In this document: positions 39,901-46,377 of the stretch, one piece after another | Position numbering within the stretch: position 1 is the first letter of the stretch | Layout of the letters: every line of letters starts with the position of its first letter | Source: Microbacterium sp. YJN-G | GTDB taxonomy: Bacteria > Actinomycetota > Actinomycetes > Actinomycetales > Microbacteriaceae | Direction: 5' to 3' | DNA: 64,000 nt | Assembly: GCF_015040615.1 (NCBI RefSeq) | Contig: NZ_CP060402.1 | Location: forward strand, 1,736,001-1,800,000 | Translations under genes and position numbers: made by a program | The notes under the pieces: model-generated | What the model was told of the DNA's origin: nothing | The model's database searches: none | Seen by the model: only the letters and a program-made list of their open reading frames with translations

Positions 39901-40397
39901 CGGTGTTCTCCTTGACTTGCGGCCCGGTATCGGGCCTGACGCTCGCGGTGGCAGGTGCGGCAGACGCGCTTGCCGTCGCTCAGCAGCGTGTTCTCTGCGG
40001 TGTACGGGTGGCCGTTGTCGCAGGCCGTGCGGTTCGCCCAGCGGTGATTGCCGTGGCGGATCGTGTCGTTCTGGTTCTGCGAGCTCGTCCCCCAGTAGAG
40101 GTTCGTCGCGGCGTTGTTCGTCTGGTCACCGTCGCGGTGGCAGACCTCGAGGCCTTCTGCCGGGTTCGGGTCGATGAAGGCCAGCGCGACGATGCGGTGG
40201 ACGCTCACGAGGTTGTACTCGCCGGACCGGTAGAGCCCGACCTTCACGTATCCGTGGGCATTCCGATGCTGAGACGGCTCCCAGCCGGCCGCGTGGAGAT
40301 GCGTGCTCGTGATGCGCCGGACTCGGCCGGACGCGGTCACCTCGTAGAGCCCCTCGTAGCCAACGACGGGCCGCCATTCCTCAGCCACGGAACTCAC
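39897..40397 (-). CDS. NUMOD4/HNH homing-type endonuclease
   Basis: A 166-residue protein. The N-terminus (EEWRPVVGYEGLYEVTASGR) is the NUMOD4 DNA-binding motif. The HNH part follows: VSVHRIVALAFIDPNPAEGL, then CHRDGDQTNNAATNLYWGT. The end is a Cys-rich finger (CDNGHPYTAENTL, CRTCHRERQARYR). This is the standard layout of free-standing phage homing endonucleases. Overlaps neighbours by 17 and 4 bases. Confidence 0.87.
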   Translation of the reverse strand: MSSVAEEWRPVVGYEGLYEVTASGRVRRITSTHLHAAGWEPSQHRNAHGYVKVGLYRSGEYNLVSVHRIVALAFIDPNPAEGLEVCHRDGDQTNNAATNLYWGTSSQNQNDTIRHGNHRWANRTACDNGHPYTAENTLLSDGKRVCRTCHRERQARYRAASQGEHR

Positions 40398-40848
40398 CCC
40401 GCATGTTCGCGTTCAGGCTCCGCAGGATGTCGATGTCCCGGCCAATGGCACGGTCGTAGTCGCGGGCGTACTCGAGCAGTAGCCATGCGGTGTCGCGGGC
40501 TTCTTGCGCCTCGCTGACCCGCTTGTCGGTGGCACGGGCGATGTCGCGGCGCTCGCTCATCGGAAGGCGCGGGTACTCGGCGAGCAGGTCGCGGGCGCCG
40601 ATCGCGACGGCGATCGTCAGTTCCCGCTCACGCTCTGCGAGCGCGGTCCGCAACTCGTTGAGCGCCTTCGGTGCGCGCGCGGCGACCTGCCGTGCGTACT
40701 GCAGGGCGCCGGCGCACTGCACCGGGGTCGGGAGCAGCGCGACGAGCTCGTCCTCGGAGAGCGCCGCGAGGTTCAGCGGCACCATGTCCATGCCGGCGGC
40801 CGCGGCCTCGTCCTCGGTGACCTCGCCGGTCGTGAAGTTGACGCTCAC
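40381..40848 (-). CDS. phage protein of unknown function, helical
   Basis: A 155-residue protein from GTG 40848 (GTGA overlap with the upstream gene). Long helices with many Arg/Glu/Ala (KALNELRTALAERERELTIA; SEAQEARDTAWLLLEYARDY). Located next to the recombination genes. Not recognised. Confidence 0.57.
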   Translation of the reverse strand: MSVNFTTGEVTEDEAAAAGMDMVPLNLAALSEDELVALLPTPVQCAGALQYARQVAARAPKALNELRTALAERERELTIAVAIGARDLLAEYPRLPMSERRDIARATDKRVSEAQEARDTAWLLLEYARDYDRAIGRDIDILRSLNANMRGEFRG

Positions 40849-41159
40849 AGCGATCCCTCCATCCCGGGGAGCGGCACGAACCCCGCAGGCACGTGCATCT
40901 GCTTCTCGGTGCCCCGAACTGTCACGTCGGTGTCGTTCCACCACATGACGTCGACGACTGTCAGCTCGCCTTCCTCCCCGATGCGCTCGCGCGCGTACTC
41001 GTCGATCAGTTCCGGGTCGAGCGCCTCGCCGTCGTCGTCGATCCCGGCCCACTCACGGACCTCAGCGTCGGTGAACGAAAGCTCGCCCTCGACCTTCGCC
41101 TCGACGCGCGCGACGATGCCGACCTGGTATCGGGTGACGGGGTGCACAGGTGCGTTCAT
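40845..41159 (-). CDS. 104-residue acidic protein
   Basis: Overlaps the RecT-like gene by 4 bases. Acidic mixed alpha/beta protein (QVGIVARVEAKVEGELSFTD; VVDVMWWNDTDVTVRG). Not recognised. Being directly after the annealing protein, it may be an accessory, on position only. Confidence 0.52.
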   Translation of the reverse strand: MNAPVHPVTRYQVGIVARVEAKVEGELSFTDAEVREWAGIDDDGEALDPELIDEYARERIGEEGELTVVDVMWWNDTDVTVRGTEKQMHVPAGFVPLPGMEGSL

Positions 41160-41917
41160 CGCTTCCCGCCCTTCTTGCGGGCGGCCTTGCGGCGCGCGGC
41201 ACGGTTCGCCGGTGGCAGGTGGTCCTGCGGGGTCCGGCGGGCCTGTGCGGCCGCGTCCGTGACCGTGAGCAGCTTCTCGTCGGTCACGCTCACCGCGGCG
41301 CCGGGCACCTCGACGGATGTCGCGATCGCCGGTGCGAACCAGGGGTCGATGGCCTCGGCCTCGATCTCGCGGCGGCGCGCGCGCAGCTGCCGGTGCAGGG
41401 CCGTGCCCTCCGCGTCAGGGGTGAAGATGCGCAGGGCGCGTCCCTCACGCTCGATCGCGTCGAGCAGCTCGCGGGACTTCGCCTCGGCGATCTCCTTCGC
41501 CCAGTCGCGCGCCGGAAGATCCGGTGCGGCATCCGCGGTGGCGCGCTCGTCGCCCTCATCCTCGATCACGATGTCGCCGAGCAGATCGCGGAACGTCTGC
41601 CGGTAGCAGACCATGCGGGCCGTGCGCCCGAAGTGGCGCATCGGCGCTCCCACCCACTTCGCCGCCCAGAACTCATCCGCGCGGGGCACCTGCTCGTCCC
41701 ACCGGATCGTCACCTTCGTCGGGATGCGCACGTCCTTGCGGTAGACCTCGACGCGCGCGAACTCGGGCAGCGGGTGCTCCGTCGACGGCGCCCAGGTCTC
41801 CGACCAGGTCTCACCGTCGTTCGAGAACTCGACAGGGCCGGTGCCGTCCCACATGCCGGAGCCGTGGACGATGCGCTCGACCTCACCGATCGTCTTCTTC
41901 TCGACCAGCTCAGACAT
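41156..41917 (-). CDS. RecT-like single-strand annealing protein, short N-terminus
   Basis: A 253-residue protein right after the exonuclease. The region GMWDGTGPVEFSNDGETWSE, PEFARVEVYRKD, IRWDEQ and WVGAPMRHFGRTARMVCYRQ corresponds to the second half of the RecT core (the part ending in the MxxKxAxxxxxR-like helix). The usual N-terminal 80-100 residues of RecT are absent, and an Arg/Lys-rich tail follows. With the exonuclease it would anneal phage DNA ends. Whether the short form is active is uncertain. Confidence 0.62.
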   Translation of the reverse strand: MSELVEKKTIGEVERIVHGSGMWDGTGPVEFSNDGETWSETWAPSTEHPLPEFARVEVYRKDVRIPTKVTIRWDEQVPRADEFWAAKWVGAPMRHFGRTARMVCYRQTFRDLLGDIVIEDEGDERATADAAPDLPARDWAKEIAEAKSRELLDAIEREGRALRIFTPDAEGTALHRQLRARRREIEAEAIDPWFAPAIATSVEVPGAAVSVTDEKLLTVTDAAAQARRTPQDHLPPANRAARRKAARKKGGKR

Positions 41918-42887
41918 CCTGCACCTCGATCTCCTGGAAGCGCAGCGACGATGAGCGGCTGAGCTTCGGGTAGGTCTTCTTCGCGGCCGACTCGAGAGTC
42001 GCGAGGTCGGCGCGCAGCTTCACGACGGCGGCGTGCACGTCGGGGGCGTCGGCCTCCCACTCGGCCTCGTCGATCCCGATCCGTTCGGACACAACGGACT
42101 GGAACCCGCCGGATGCGCCCATGCCGACCGCGCCGAAGCGGGCGGCGTGAGGCAGCTTGGCGATCGCCTTCTTGAGTGCGGCGGCTGCGGTCTTCTCCGC
42201 GGCCACCGCGGCGTCGAGCGAGCGCTTCAGCGGCGCCCACTCGTCGAGCGCCGCACGGACCTCGTCGGGGAGGTCGTCGATCTCCGGGCATCCGGCGTCC
42301 CGCCAGGCGATGAAGCGGTCGGCGCGCCAGATGAGGAACTCGATCATCTCGTCGTCGCGCGGGACCGGGATCCACGTCGCGCCGTCGACCGGCGGCATGT
42401 CGTCCTCGTCGCGGACCTCGAACCCGTACAGGGCGTAGTCGGCGCCGAGCACGTGCATCTGCCACTGCATCTGCGCCACGTGCTCGGCCGGGATGTCGTC
42501 GCGCTCCCACTTGTGATCGTGCGACTTCACCTCGACGACCACGAGGCGGCCGTCCGGGTCGATCGCGATCGCGTCCGGTGTCGCGCGGTGCAGGTCGTTG
42601 TCGACCGCGGCCCACAGCGCCGCGTTCGGGGTGAGGGTCGCCATGCGCTCGGCGGCCTCGTCGAGCAGCGCGGCCTCGCGGGCGTGGCCGGCGCTCGTGG
42701 CCTTGTTGCCGTGGAAGCGGGACCCGTTGAGCTTGGCTTCGAGGATCCTGCGCCACGTCTTCAGCGCGCCGCGGGCAATCTCCCACGCCTCCGAAGCGGT
42801 CACGCCCTCGCCGCGCTCCATCATCCAGACGGTGCGCGGCGCGTCCTCCGGGACGACCACGCGCGCCGCAGTGATCTGCGGGGTCAC
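41910..42887 (-). CDS. YqaJ/lambda-exonuclease-like DNase
   Basis: A 325-residue protein overlapping the RecT-like gene by 8 bases. Nuclease motifs: TASEAWEIARG, TPDAIAIDPDGRLVVVEVKS (Asp and Glu-x-Lys metal site) and QMQWQMHVLGADYALYG. This is the phage-type 5'-3' exonuclease that resects ends for the annealing protein. The C-terminal 130 residues are helical. Order exonuclease then RecT is usual for phage recombination pairs. Confidence 0.83.
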   Translation of the reverse strand: MTPQITAARVVVPEDAPRTVWMMERGEGVTASEAWEIARGALKTWRRILEAKLNGSRFHGNKATSAGHAREAALLDEAAERMATLTPNAALWAAVDNDLHRATPDAIAIDPDGRLVVVEVKSHDHKWERDDIPAEHVAQMQWQMHVLGADYALYGFEVRDEDDMPPVDGATWIPVPRDDEMIEFLIWRADRFIAWRDAGCPEIDDLPDEVRAALDEWAPLKRSLDAAVAAEKTAAAALKKAIAKLPHAARFGAVGMGASGGFQSVVSERIGIDEAEWEADAPDVHAAVVKLRADLATLESAAKKTYPKLSRSSSLRFQEIEVQDV

Positions 42888-43165
42888 AGTCCCAGCCCCT
42901 CTCGGATGTGCACGCTCAGCACGTTCGCGCGAGCGCCCAGGTCGGTCGCCGTGTCGTCGGTGCGCCCCTGCGCGACGCGGCGAAGCTCGGCGCGCTCGGC
43001 CTGCATGTTCGCGAGGCGCTGCTGCTCGACGAGCGCGAGCGTCGCGTGCACCTGAGCGGCGAGCATCGATACGATCGCACCCGCATCCTCGCCATAGTGG
43101 CCGTAAGAGAGCGTCTGGCTCATCGTCTTTCGCGCCTCGGCGGCGTAGTCGATGCGGGCGCTCAT
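42884..43165 (-). CDS. 93-residue helical protein
   Basis: Overlaps both neighbours by 4 bases. Mostly helical (VSMLAAQVHATLALVEQQRL; MQAERAELRRVAQGR), a small coiled coil likely. Not recognised; upstream of the exonuclease. Confidence 0.55.
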   Translation of the reverse strand: MSARIDYAAEARKTMSQTLSYGHYGEDAGAIVSMLAAQVHATLALVEQQRLANMQAERAELRRVAQGRTDDTATDLGARANVLSVHIREGLGL

Positions 43166-43302
43166 GACGCCAGCCCCAGCATGTCCTCGAGCTGCATGCG
43201 CTCGGCCGGGTCGGTGACTCGGCGCGCGACCATCCGGCGGGCAGCCTCGCGGGCCTCCTCGGGGACCGGCTTGGTCGTCTTCATGACGTAGGCACGGCTC
43301 AT
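43162..43302 (-). CDS. 46-residue basic protein
   Basis: A tiny gene starting at ATG 43302 (4-base overlap with the previous gene) and ending at 43162 (4-base overlap with the next). Basic helix (KPVPEEAREAARRMVARRVT) with an acidic end. Easily missed for its size; the two exact overlaps are the evidence. Confidence 0.6.
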   Translation of the reverse strand: MSRAYVMKTTKPVPEEAREAARRMVARRVTDPAERMQLEDMLGLAS

Positions 43303-43658
43303 GATGCGAACTCCTTCAGCGGGATCAGGTCGTAGTCGGTGGGGTCGTCCTTCATCAGGACGCGGTACCGGCCCTTCTCAAGCGGTTCCCCTCCGGCGAT
43401 GTGCGCGTGGATCTCGCAGTCGAAGAGACCGCCGGTGAGGCGCTCCGTGAGCGGGTGCTGCAGGGTGAACGTGTCGCCGTCGGCCTGCACGATGTGGTGG
43501 TGGCCGCCAGTCATGTCGATCAGCACGGCCAGCGCGACCGCGGCGGCGTCGTCGGCGATCGCCGAACGCTCCGCCGGGGCGAGGTACTTCCGGTTCGGGG
43601 TCATCTGCTTGCGGATGCCCTCGGCGACGAGCGCCTCGATCACGTCGAGCTGGCTCAC
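43299..43658 (-). CDS. phage protein of unknown function
   Basis: A 119-residue protein; helical first half (IADDAAAVALAVLIDMTGGH) and a beta-rich second half (GDTFTLQHPLTERL; YRVLMKDDPTDYDLIP). Overlaps both neighbours by 4 bases. Not recognised. Confidence 0.53.
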   Translation of the reverse strand: MSQLDVIEALVAEGIRKQMTPNRKYLAPAERSAIADDAAAVALAVLIDMTGGHHHIVQADGDTFTLQHPLTERLTGGLFDCEIHAHIAGGEPLEKGRYRVLMKDDPTDYDLIPLKEFAS

Positions 43659-44032
43659 GATGCGTCGTCCCCACCGTTCACGGTGAACGTGATGCCCTCG
43701 TCGCGCATCCGCTGCATCGTGTCGGCGAACGGGTCGCCGACCCCGAAGTCGAACTCGAGGGTGCCGTCGCCGGTGCGCTCGGCGCGCACGCGCGCCATGA
43801 TCTCGGTGACGACCTCGACGTCGTCGGCGTCGCGGATCGGCTCGATGAACAGGACGCCGGCGACCGGAGTCACCTCGCCGCCCGCGGTGTAGTCGATCTG
43901 CTTCTTCGCCGTGTCGATCACCATCACGACGAGGTGGCGACGCTCCGGATGCTGGACGAGCTGCGCGTGCAGCCGCTCCATTCCATTCGCGTCGAACTCC
44001 TTCGGCAGCGCGGCCGACAGCTTCACGGTCAT
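43655..44032 (-). CDS. phage protein of unknown function
   Basis: A 125-residue protein from ATG 44032 with a GGGAGGGA ribosome site. Mixed alpha/beta (LVVMVIDTAKKQIDYTAGGE; AGVLFIEPIRDADD), acidic. Not recognised. Start chosen by the ribosome site rather than the much longer upstream frame. Confidence 0.55.
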   Translation of the reverse strand: MTVKLSAALPKEFDANGMERLHAQLVQHPERRHLVVMVIDTAKKQIDYTAGGEVTPVAGVLFIEPIRDADDVEVVTEIMARVRAERTGDGTLEFDFGVGDPFADTMQRMRDEGITFTVNGGDDAS

Positions 44033-44034
44033 GA

Positions 44035-44229
44035 TCAGTCCCTCCCAGAGGTGGTGAATGCGGCGATGAAGATCGCCAGAGCGATGAGGACGCCGAGGTC
44101 GGCGCCGTTGAAGACGGGATTCGCGGCGGGGACCGCGACGAGCGCGGCGACGATGATCGCGGTCGCGACGAGCACGAACCGCCACGGGGCGAGCGGCGCG
44201 CGGCGGACTCGGGTCGGACGGGCGCTCAT
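44035..44229 (-). CDS. 64-residue membrane protein (two segments)
   Basis: Basic N-terminus, then two hydrophobic helices (FVLVATAIIVAALVAVPAAN and LGVLIALAIFIAAFT). Overlaps the upstream stop by one base. Could be a small inner-membrane exclusion or regulatory protein; nothing decisive in the sequence. Confidence 0.55.
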   Translation of the reverse strand: MSARPTRVRRAPLAPWRFVLVATAIIVAALVAVPAANPVFNGADLGVLIALAIFIAAFTTSGRD

Positions 44230-44525
44230 CACGACACCCGGTTCCGGACCGCGTGCAGGCCAGCCTGCGACGACGGCGGGTAGTCGATCGTCTCGGGGAC
44301 CGCGGTGATCAGGTCCTCGTCGGTGAGGCGTACGTGCTGCACCGCAGGGAGGGGCACGAACGGTGCCGCCTCCACCAGCTCGAGCGCGAAGACCTGCCCG
44401 TCGATCTCGTCCGCGACCTCGGCCGCCTCGTCGAAGTCGTCGAGCAGGCGTCTCTTGCCCGCGAGCGTCGCGCGCCCATCGCGCGTCTCGACAACCAGGG
44501 CCGTAGGATTCTCAGTGATGGCCAT
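44229..44525 (-). CDS. 98-residue acidic protein
   Basis: ATG 44525 is preceded by AGAGAAAGG. Sequence: TALVVETRDGRATLAGKRRL, DEAAEVADEIDGQVFALELV, and a C-terminal acidic strand/helix mix. Not recognised. It follows a 64-base gap after the antirepressor. Confidence 0.55.
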   Translation of the reverse strand: MAITENPTALVVETRDGRATLAGKRRLLDDFDEAAEVADEIDGQVFALELVEAAPFVPLPAVQHVRLTDEDLITAVPETIDYPPSSQAGLHAVRNRVS

Positions 44526-44589
44526 TGTGGTTGGCCTTTCTCTTGGTGGGGCGTCCGGTGCAACGGGCGCCCTGCTTTCGTATGCGGGT

Positions 44590-45342
44590 TCAGAGGGTGG
44601 CCAGCTCGAGCGAACCGAGCCGGATGCGGAGACGTTCGAGCCCCCGAACGGTGACCCGCACCTGCGGCGGGTCGAGCACAAGCTCCCCGGTGCGGGGGTG
44701 GTGGTGCGACTGCGGCTTCTCCGTGAGGTGGCCGCGGGCGACGATCTCGGCGTACGCTCGCCATTTGCCGTCGCGCCCACGGAATGTCCACGCGATGTCG
44801 GCGAGCTGCTGGAACAGCCGCTGCGGACCGGTTTCGACGCCGGCGCGAGCGAGGATCTTCGCGGCATCCGCAACCGAGTAGTCGCCCTCGGCCGACGCGA
44901 GTTCGTCCCACGCCTCAGCGCGCGGAGTCAGCGCCTCGATCTGCTGGTGCGCCTCGCTGATCGCCGCGTTCGCCTCGATGACCGCACGGGCGAGCAGCTG
45001 CTCCCGCGACTCCGGCACCTGGTAGCCACCCGTGCGGCGGATGCTCGGCAGTACCTCGCTGGTGATCCAGCGACGGAACTTCAGCGCGTCGGGCTTATCT
45101 GACCGGATGGCGACCTCGTAGAGGCCGGACTCGTTCACGATCCGCGCGACCTGCGGGCGGCCGATCGCGTCGATGACCTCAGCCTGGCTTAGGGCATCCG
45201 GGTCGACGCGCGCCGCCGTGACCGACGGGTTGCTCAGTCCGAGCGCGGCGCACACGTCGGCGAGCACGAACCACGGCTCGCCGTCGACGAGCACCGTGCG
45301 CACGGCATGCCCGTCGAAGCGGAACACTTCGAGCGCGCTCAC
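44590..45342 (-). CDS. BRO/KilA-type antirepressor
   Basis: A 250-residue protein overlapping the previous gene by 4 bases. The N-terminal Bro-N domain (EPWFVLADVCAALGLSNPSV; NESGLYEVAIRSDKPDALKF; RRWITSEVLPSIRRTGGY) spans about 1-110. The C-terminal half is a KilAC-like domain (YSVADAAKILARAGVETGPQ, then FQQLADIAWTFRGRDGKWRA). Phage antirepressors of this kind switch lysogeny to lytic growth by binding or sequestering repressor. Its place in the leftward operon under P-cro fits this. Confidence 0.86.
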   Translation of the reverse strand: MSALEVFRFDGHAVRTVLVDGEPWFVLADVCAALGLSNPSVTAARVDPDALSQAEVIDAIGRPQVARIVNESGLYEVAIRSDKPDALKFRRWITSEVLPSIRRTGGYQVPESREQLLARAVIEANAAISEAHQQIEALTPRAEAWDELASAEGDYSVADAAKILARAGVETGPQRLFQQLADIAWTFRGRDGKWRAYAEIVARGHLTEKPQSHHHPRTGELVLDPPQVRVTVRGLERLRIRLGSLELATL

Positions 45343-45626
45343 GACGCATCCCCGATCTGTCGGCTCCCGGCACCGTCGAGCCGGTCAAGCCGGGACAGTG
45401 CGTTCGGGTGCGTCTCGTCGATCAGCTGCGCCCAGCGACCGCGACGGGTCTGCGCGTCGGCACCGACCTCGGGCACGTTCACGCGCTCGGTGGTCATGAC
45501 GTCACCGCCTCGCGGTCGATGACCTCCACCGCACAGCCGGGCAGCGTAGCCCGATGCGGTGGTCGGATCGTTGGTTCGGATGACGTGCTCGCCGGCGGCC
45601 GACGTTACGACGTAACGCTCGGTCAT
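45339..45626 (-). CDS. 95-residue protein between cro and antirepressor
   Basis: Start ATG 45626 overlaps the cro stop (ATGA) and its stop overlaps the antirepressor start by 4 bases. Sequence has a short N-terminal strand/helix (ERYVVTSAAGEHVIRTNDPT) and a basic middle. Not recognised. Its place in the immunity operon could suit an excision or early regulator, but this is inference. Confidence 0.52.
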   Translation of the reverse strand: MTERYVVTSAAGEHVIRTNDPTTASGYAARLCGGGHRPRGGDVMTTERVNVPEVGADAQTRRGRWAQLIDETHPNALSRLDRLDGAGSRQIGDAS

Positions 45627-45862
45627 GATGCGGCCGCCAGCGTCTCGATCTCCGCGAAGCTGATCGACACGCGCATCCCGCATGCCGTCGCGATTGCGTC
45701 GAGGTCGGCGAGAGTGAGCGGCGTATCACCGGACAGCCGTCGCCCCACGGCAGACTGAGACATGCCGACCTTGGCGGCCAGCTTCTCCTGAGACATCCCG
45801 GCTTCGCGGGCGCTGAACCGCAGGACGCTGGTTACCCGCTGGATGGGTAGATCGGTGAACAT
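45623..45862 (-). CDS. Cro-like helix-turn-helix regulator
   Basis: A 79-residue protein with an XRE helix-turn-helix at about residues 23-45 (MSQEKLAAKVGMSQSAVGRR). It is divergent from the repressor gene, the place of Cro. ATG 45862 is chosen: a GTG at 45880 is in frame but would lie upstream of the -10 box (45870-45875), so the likely transcript starts at or next to ATG 45862 and is leaderless. Operator O1 lies inside its first codons. Confidence 0.78.
   Translation of the reverse strand: MFTDLPIQRVTSVLRFSAREAGMSQEKLAAKVGMSQSAVGRRLSGDTPLTLADLDAIATACGMRVSISFAEIETLAAAS
45831..45840 (+). promoter_or_regulatory. operator O1 (GTTACCCGCT)
   Basis: First of three copies of a TTACCCGCT motif in the immunity region, here inside the start of the cro gene. 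The copy at 45883-45892 is in inverted orientation. Expected binding site for the repressor and/or Cro; proposed from the repeat, not from binding data. Confidence 0.6.
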
Positions 45863-45869
45863 GACCACC

Positions 45870-45897
45870 ACTGTACCCACGGAGCGGGTAACTGCAA
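45870..45897 (-). promoter_or_regulatory. P-cro: leftward lytic promoter
   Basis: On the minus strand: TTGCAG (45897-45892), a 16-base spacer, and TACAGT (45875-45870). It would start transcription near the ATG 45862, giving a leaderless cro mRNA. Operator O2 (45883-45892) lies in the spacer and touches the -35, so repressor binding there would shut it. Confidence 0.68.
45883..45892 (-). promoter_or_regulatory. operator O2 (AGCGGGTAAC on plus strand)
   Basis: Reverse complement of O1 (GTTACCCGCT), exact over 10 bases. It sits between the -35 and -10 of P-cro, the position of a strong repressor site. Confidence 0.68.
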
Positions 45898-45942
45898 GTC
45901 TTGATCAAGCGCCCGGCGTGTCGCTCACCCGGTTTGCGCACC

Positions 45943-45953
45943 GTTTACCCGCT
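45943..45953 (+). promoter_or_regulatory. operator O3 (GTTTACCCGCT)
   Basis: Third copy of the motif, with one extra T. It ends 6 bases before the -35 of P-rep, so a protein here could activate or repress the repressor gene. O2 and O3 face each other as an inverted pair around the divergent promoters. Confidence 0.6.
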
Positions 45954-45959
45954 CAGTGC

Positions 45960-45988
45960 TTGACGCACCCGGGATTAGCGGATAGATT
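45960..45988 (+). promoter_or_regulatory. P-rep: repressor promoter
   Basis: TTGACG (45960-45965), 17-base spacer, TAGATT (45983-45988). The repressor ATG begins 8 bases after the -10, so the mRNA is leaderless or nearly so. On the circular phage the same promoter would also read across attP into the 66-residue gene, integrase and tRNA; in the prophage that link is cut. Confidence 0.76.
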
Positions 45989-45996
45989 TCTGTGTC

Positions 45997-46335
45997 ATGA
46001 GCACAACAGCCATTGCAGAAGACCCCATGGACGACCGACTCCGCGTCGCCAGCGCGGTCCGCGCACACTTCGGGGCGGCGGGACTCAGCGCCTCCGCCGT
46101 CGCGCGTGAGATTGGCATCACACAGTCGAAGATGAGCCGACGCACCACCGGTGCCGAGCCCTTCGACATCGACGAGCTCAGTGCGATCGCGCGCGTGCTC
46201 CACGTCGAGCTCGTCGACTTGATCACGGGGACGAACCTCCCGGCGCGACCGCTCCGTGTCGGGGCCGGCGCAGGGGCTCGACGCCACCTGTACCTGGTGG
46301 ATGGCGATCCTGAAGCGCCTGCATCAGCGGTGTAA
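45997..46335 (+). CDS. phage repressor, prophage (truncated) form
   Basis: A 112-residue helix-turn-helix protein (about 31-52: SASAVAREIGITQSKMSRRT) encoded at the right end of the prophage, divergent from cro. Its TAA stop (46333-46335) is host DNA: it lies in the broken tRNA gene. In the circular phage the frame would pass attP and continue 27 codons to 4884 (139 residues). This is the arrangement of integration-dependent immunity in phages BPs, Brujita and Giles, where the long form is unstable and the integrated short form is active. The C-terminal 30 residues are flexible (Gly/Ala/Arg, then acidic). Confidence 0.83.
   Translation: MSTTAIAEDPMDDRLRVASAVRAHFGAAGLSASAVAREIGITQSKMSRRTTGAEPFDIDELSAIARVLHVELVDLITGTNLPARPLRVGAGAGARRHLYLVDGDPEAPASAV
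46322..46334 (+). other. attR: right prophage attachment site
   Basis: Reads CATCAGCGGTGTA; pairs with CATCCACGGTGAA at 4790-4802. The shared core is CGGTG (46328-46332). The phage-derived part is the end of the repressor gene (codons for Ala-Ser-Ala-Val); host tRNA sequence starts at the core. The predicted attP (core flanked by phage on both sides) is inside the repressor frame. Confidence 0.85.
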
Positions 46336-46367
46336 ACGTGGCGCTCTACCAGCTGAGCTAAAGGCCC
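46328..46367 (-). pseudogene. 5' part of host tRNA-Val(UAC), cut by prophage
   Basis: On the minus strand, tRNA positions 1-40: acceptor GGGCCTT, D arm (GCTCAGCTGGTAGAGC), anticodon stem CCACG and the loop TTTACAC with anticodon UAC, then CG. Beyond this the sequence is phage (CTGATGCAGG...): it cannot pair as an anticodon stem (two mismatches of five) and contains no T arm, so no functional tRNA can be made here. The promoter -10 of the gene remains upstream. Confidence 0.93.
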
Positions 46368-46377
46368 TCGATGTGCA

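Larger units (their letters stand above)
4801..46332. mobile_element. temperate siphovirus-type prophage, about 41.5 kb
   Basis: Bounded by the two halves of one tRNA-Val(UAC) gene. It holds a complete set of lysogeny, recombination, packaging, head, tail and lysis genes. Most genes run leftward and many overlap by 4 bases (ATGA or GTGA). The left end has a rightward integrase operon and the right end a rightward repressor divergent from a leftward Cro-like gene. No essential virion gene is obviously missing, so it may be inducible; two possible frameshifts (near 6346 and 34337) fall in non-structural genes. No excisionase was recognised. Confidence 0.96.

Noticed and set aside
45863..45880. 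Upstream GTG start for cro at 45880
   Set aside because: It would place the -10 box (45870-45875) inside the coding region; ATG 45862 matches the predicted transcript start.
4801..46332. CRISPR array or restriction-defence island in the prophage
   Set aside because: No regularly spaced direct repeats were seen; methylases and HNH genes are spread among ordinary phage genes and explain the defence-like look.
46290..46367. Possibility that attR rebuilds a working tRNA with phage sequence
   Set aside because: After position 40 the phage side does not pair with the anticodon stem and there is no T arm or acceptor strand within reach.
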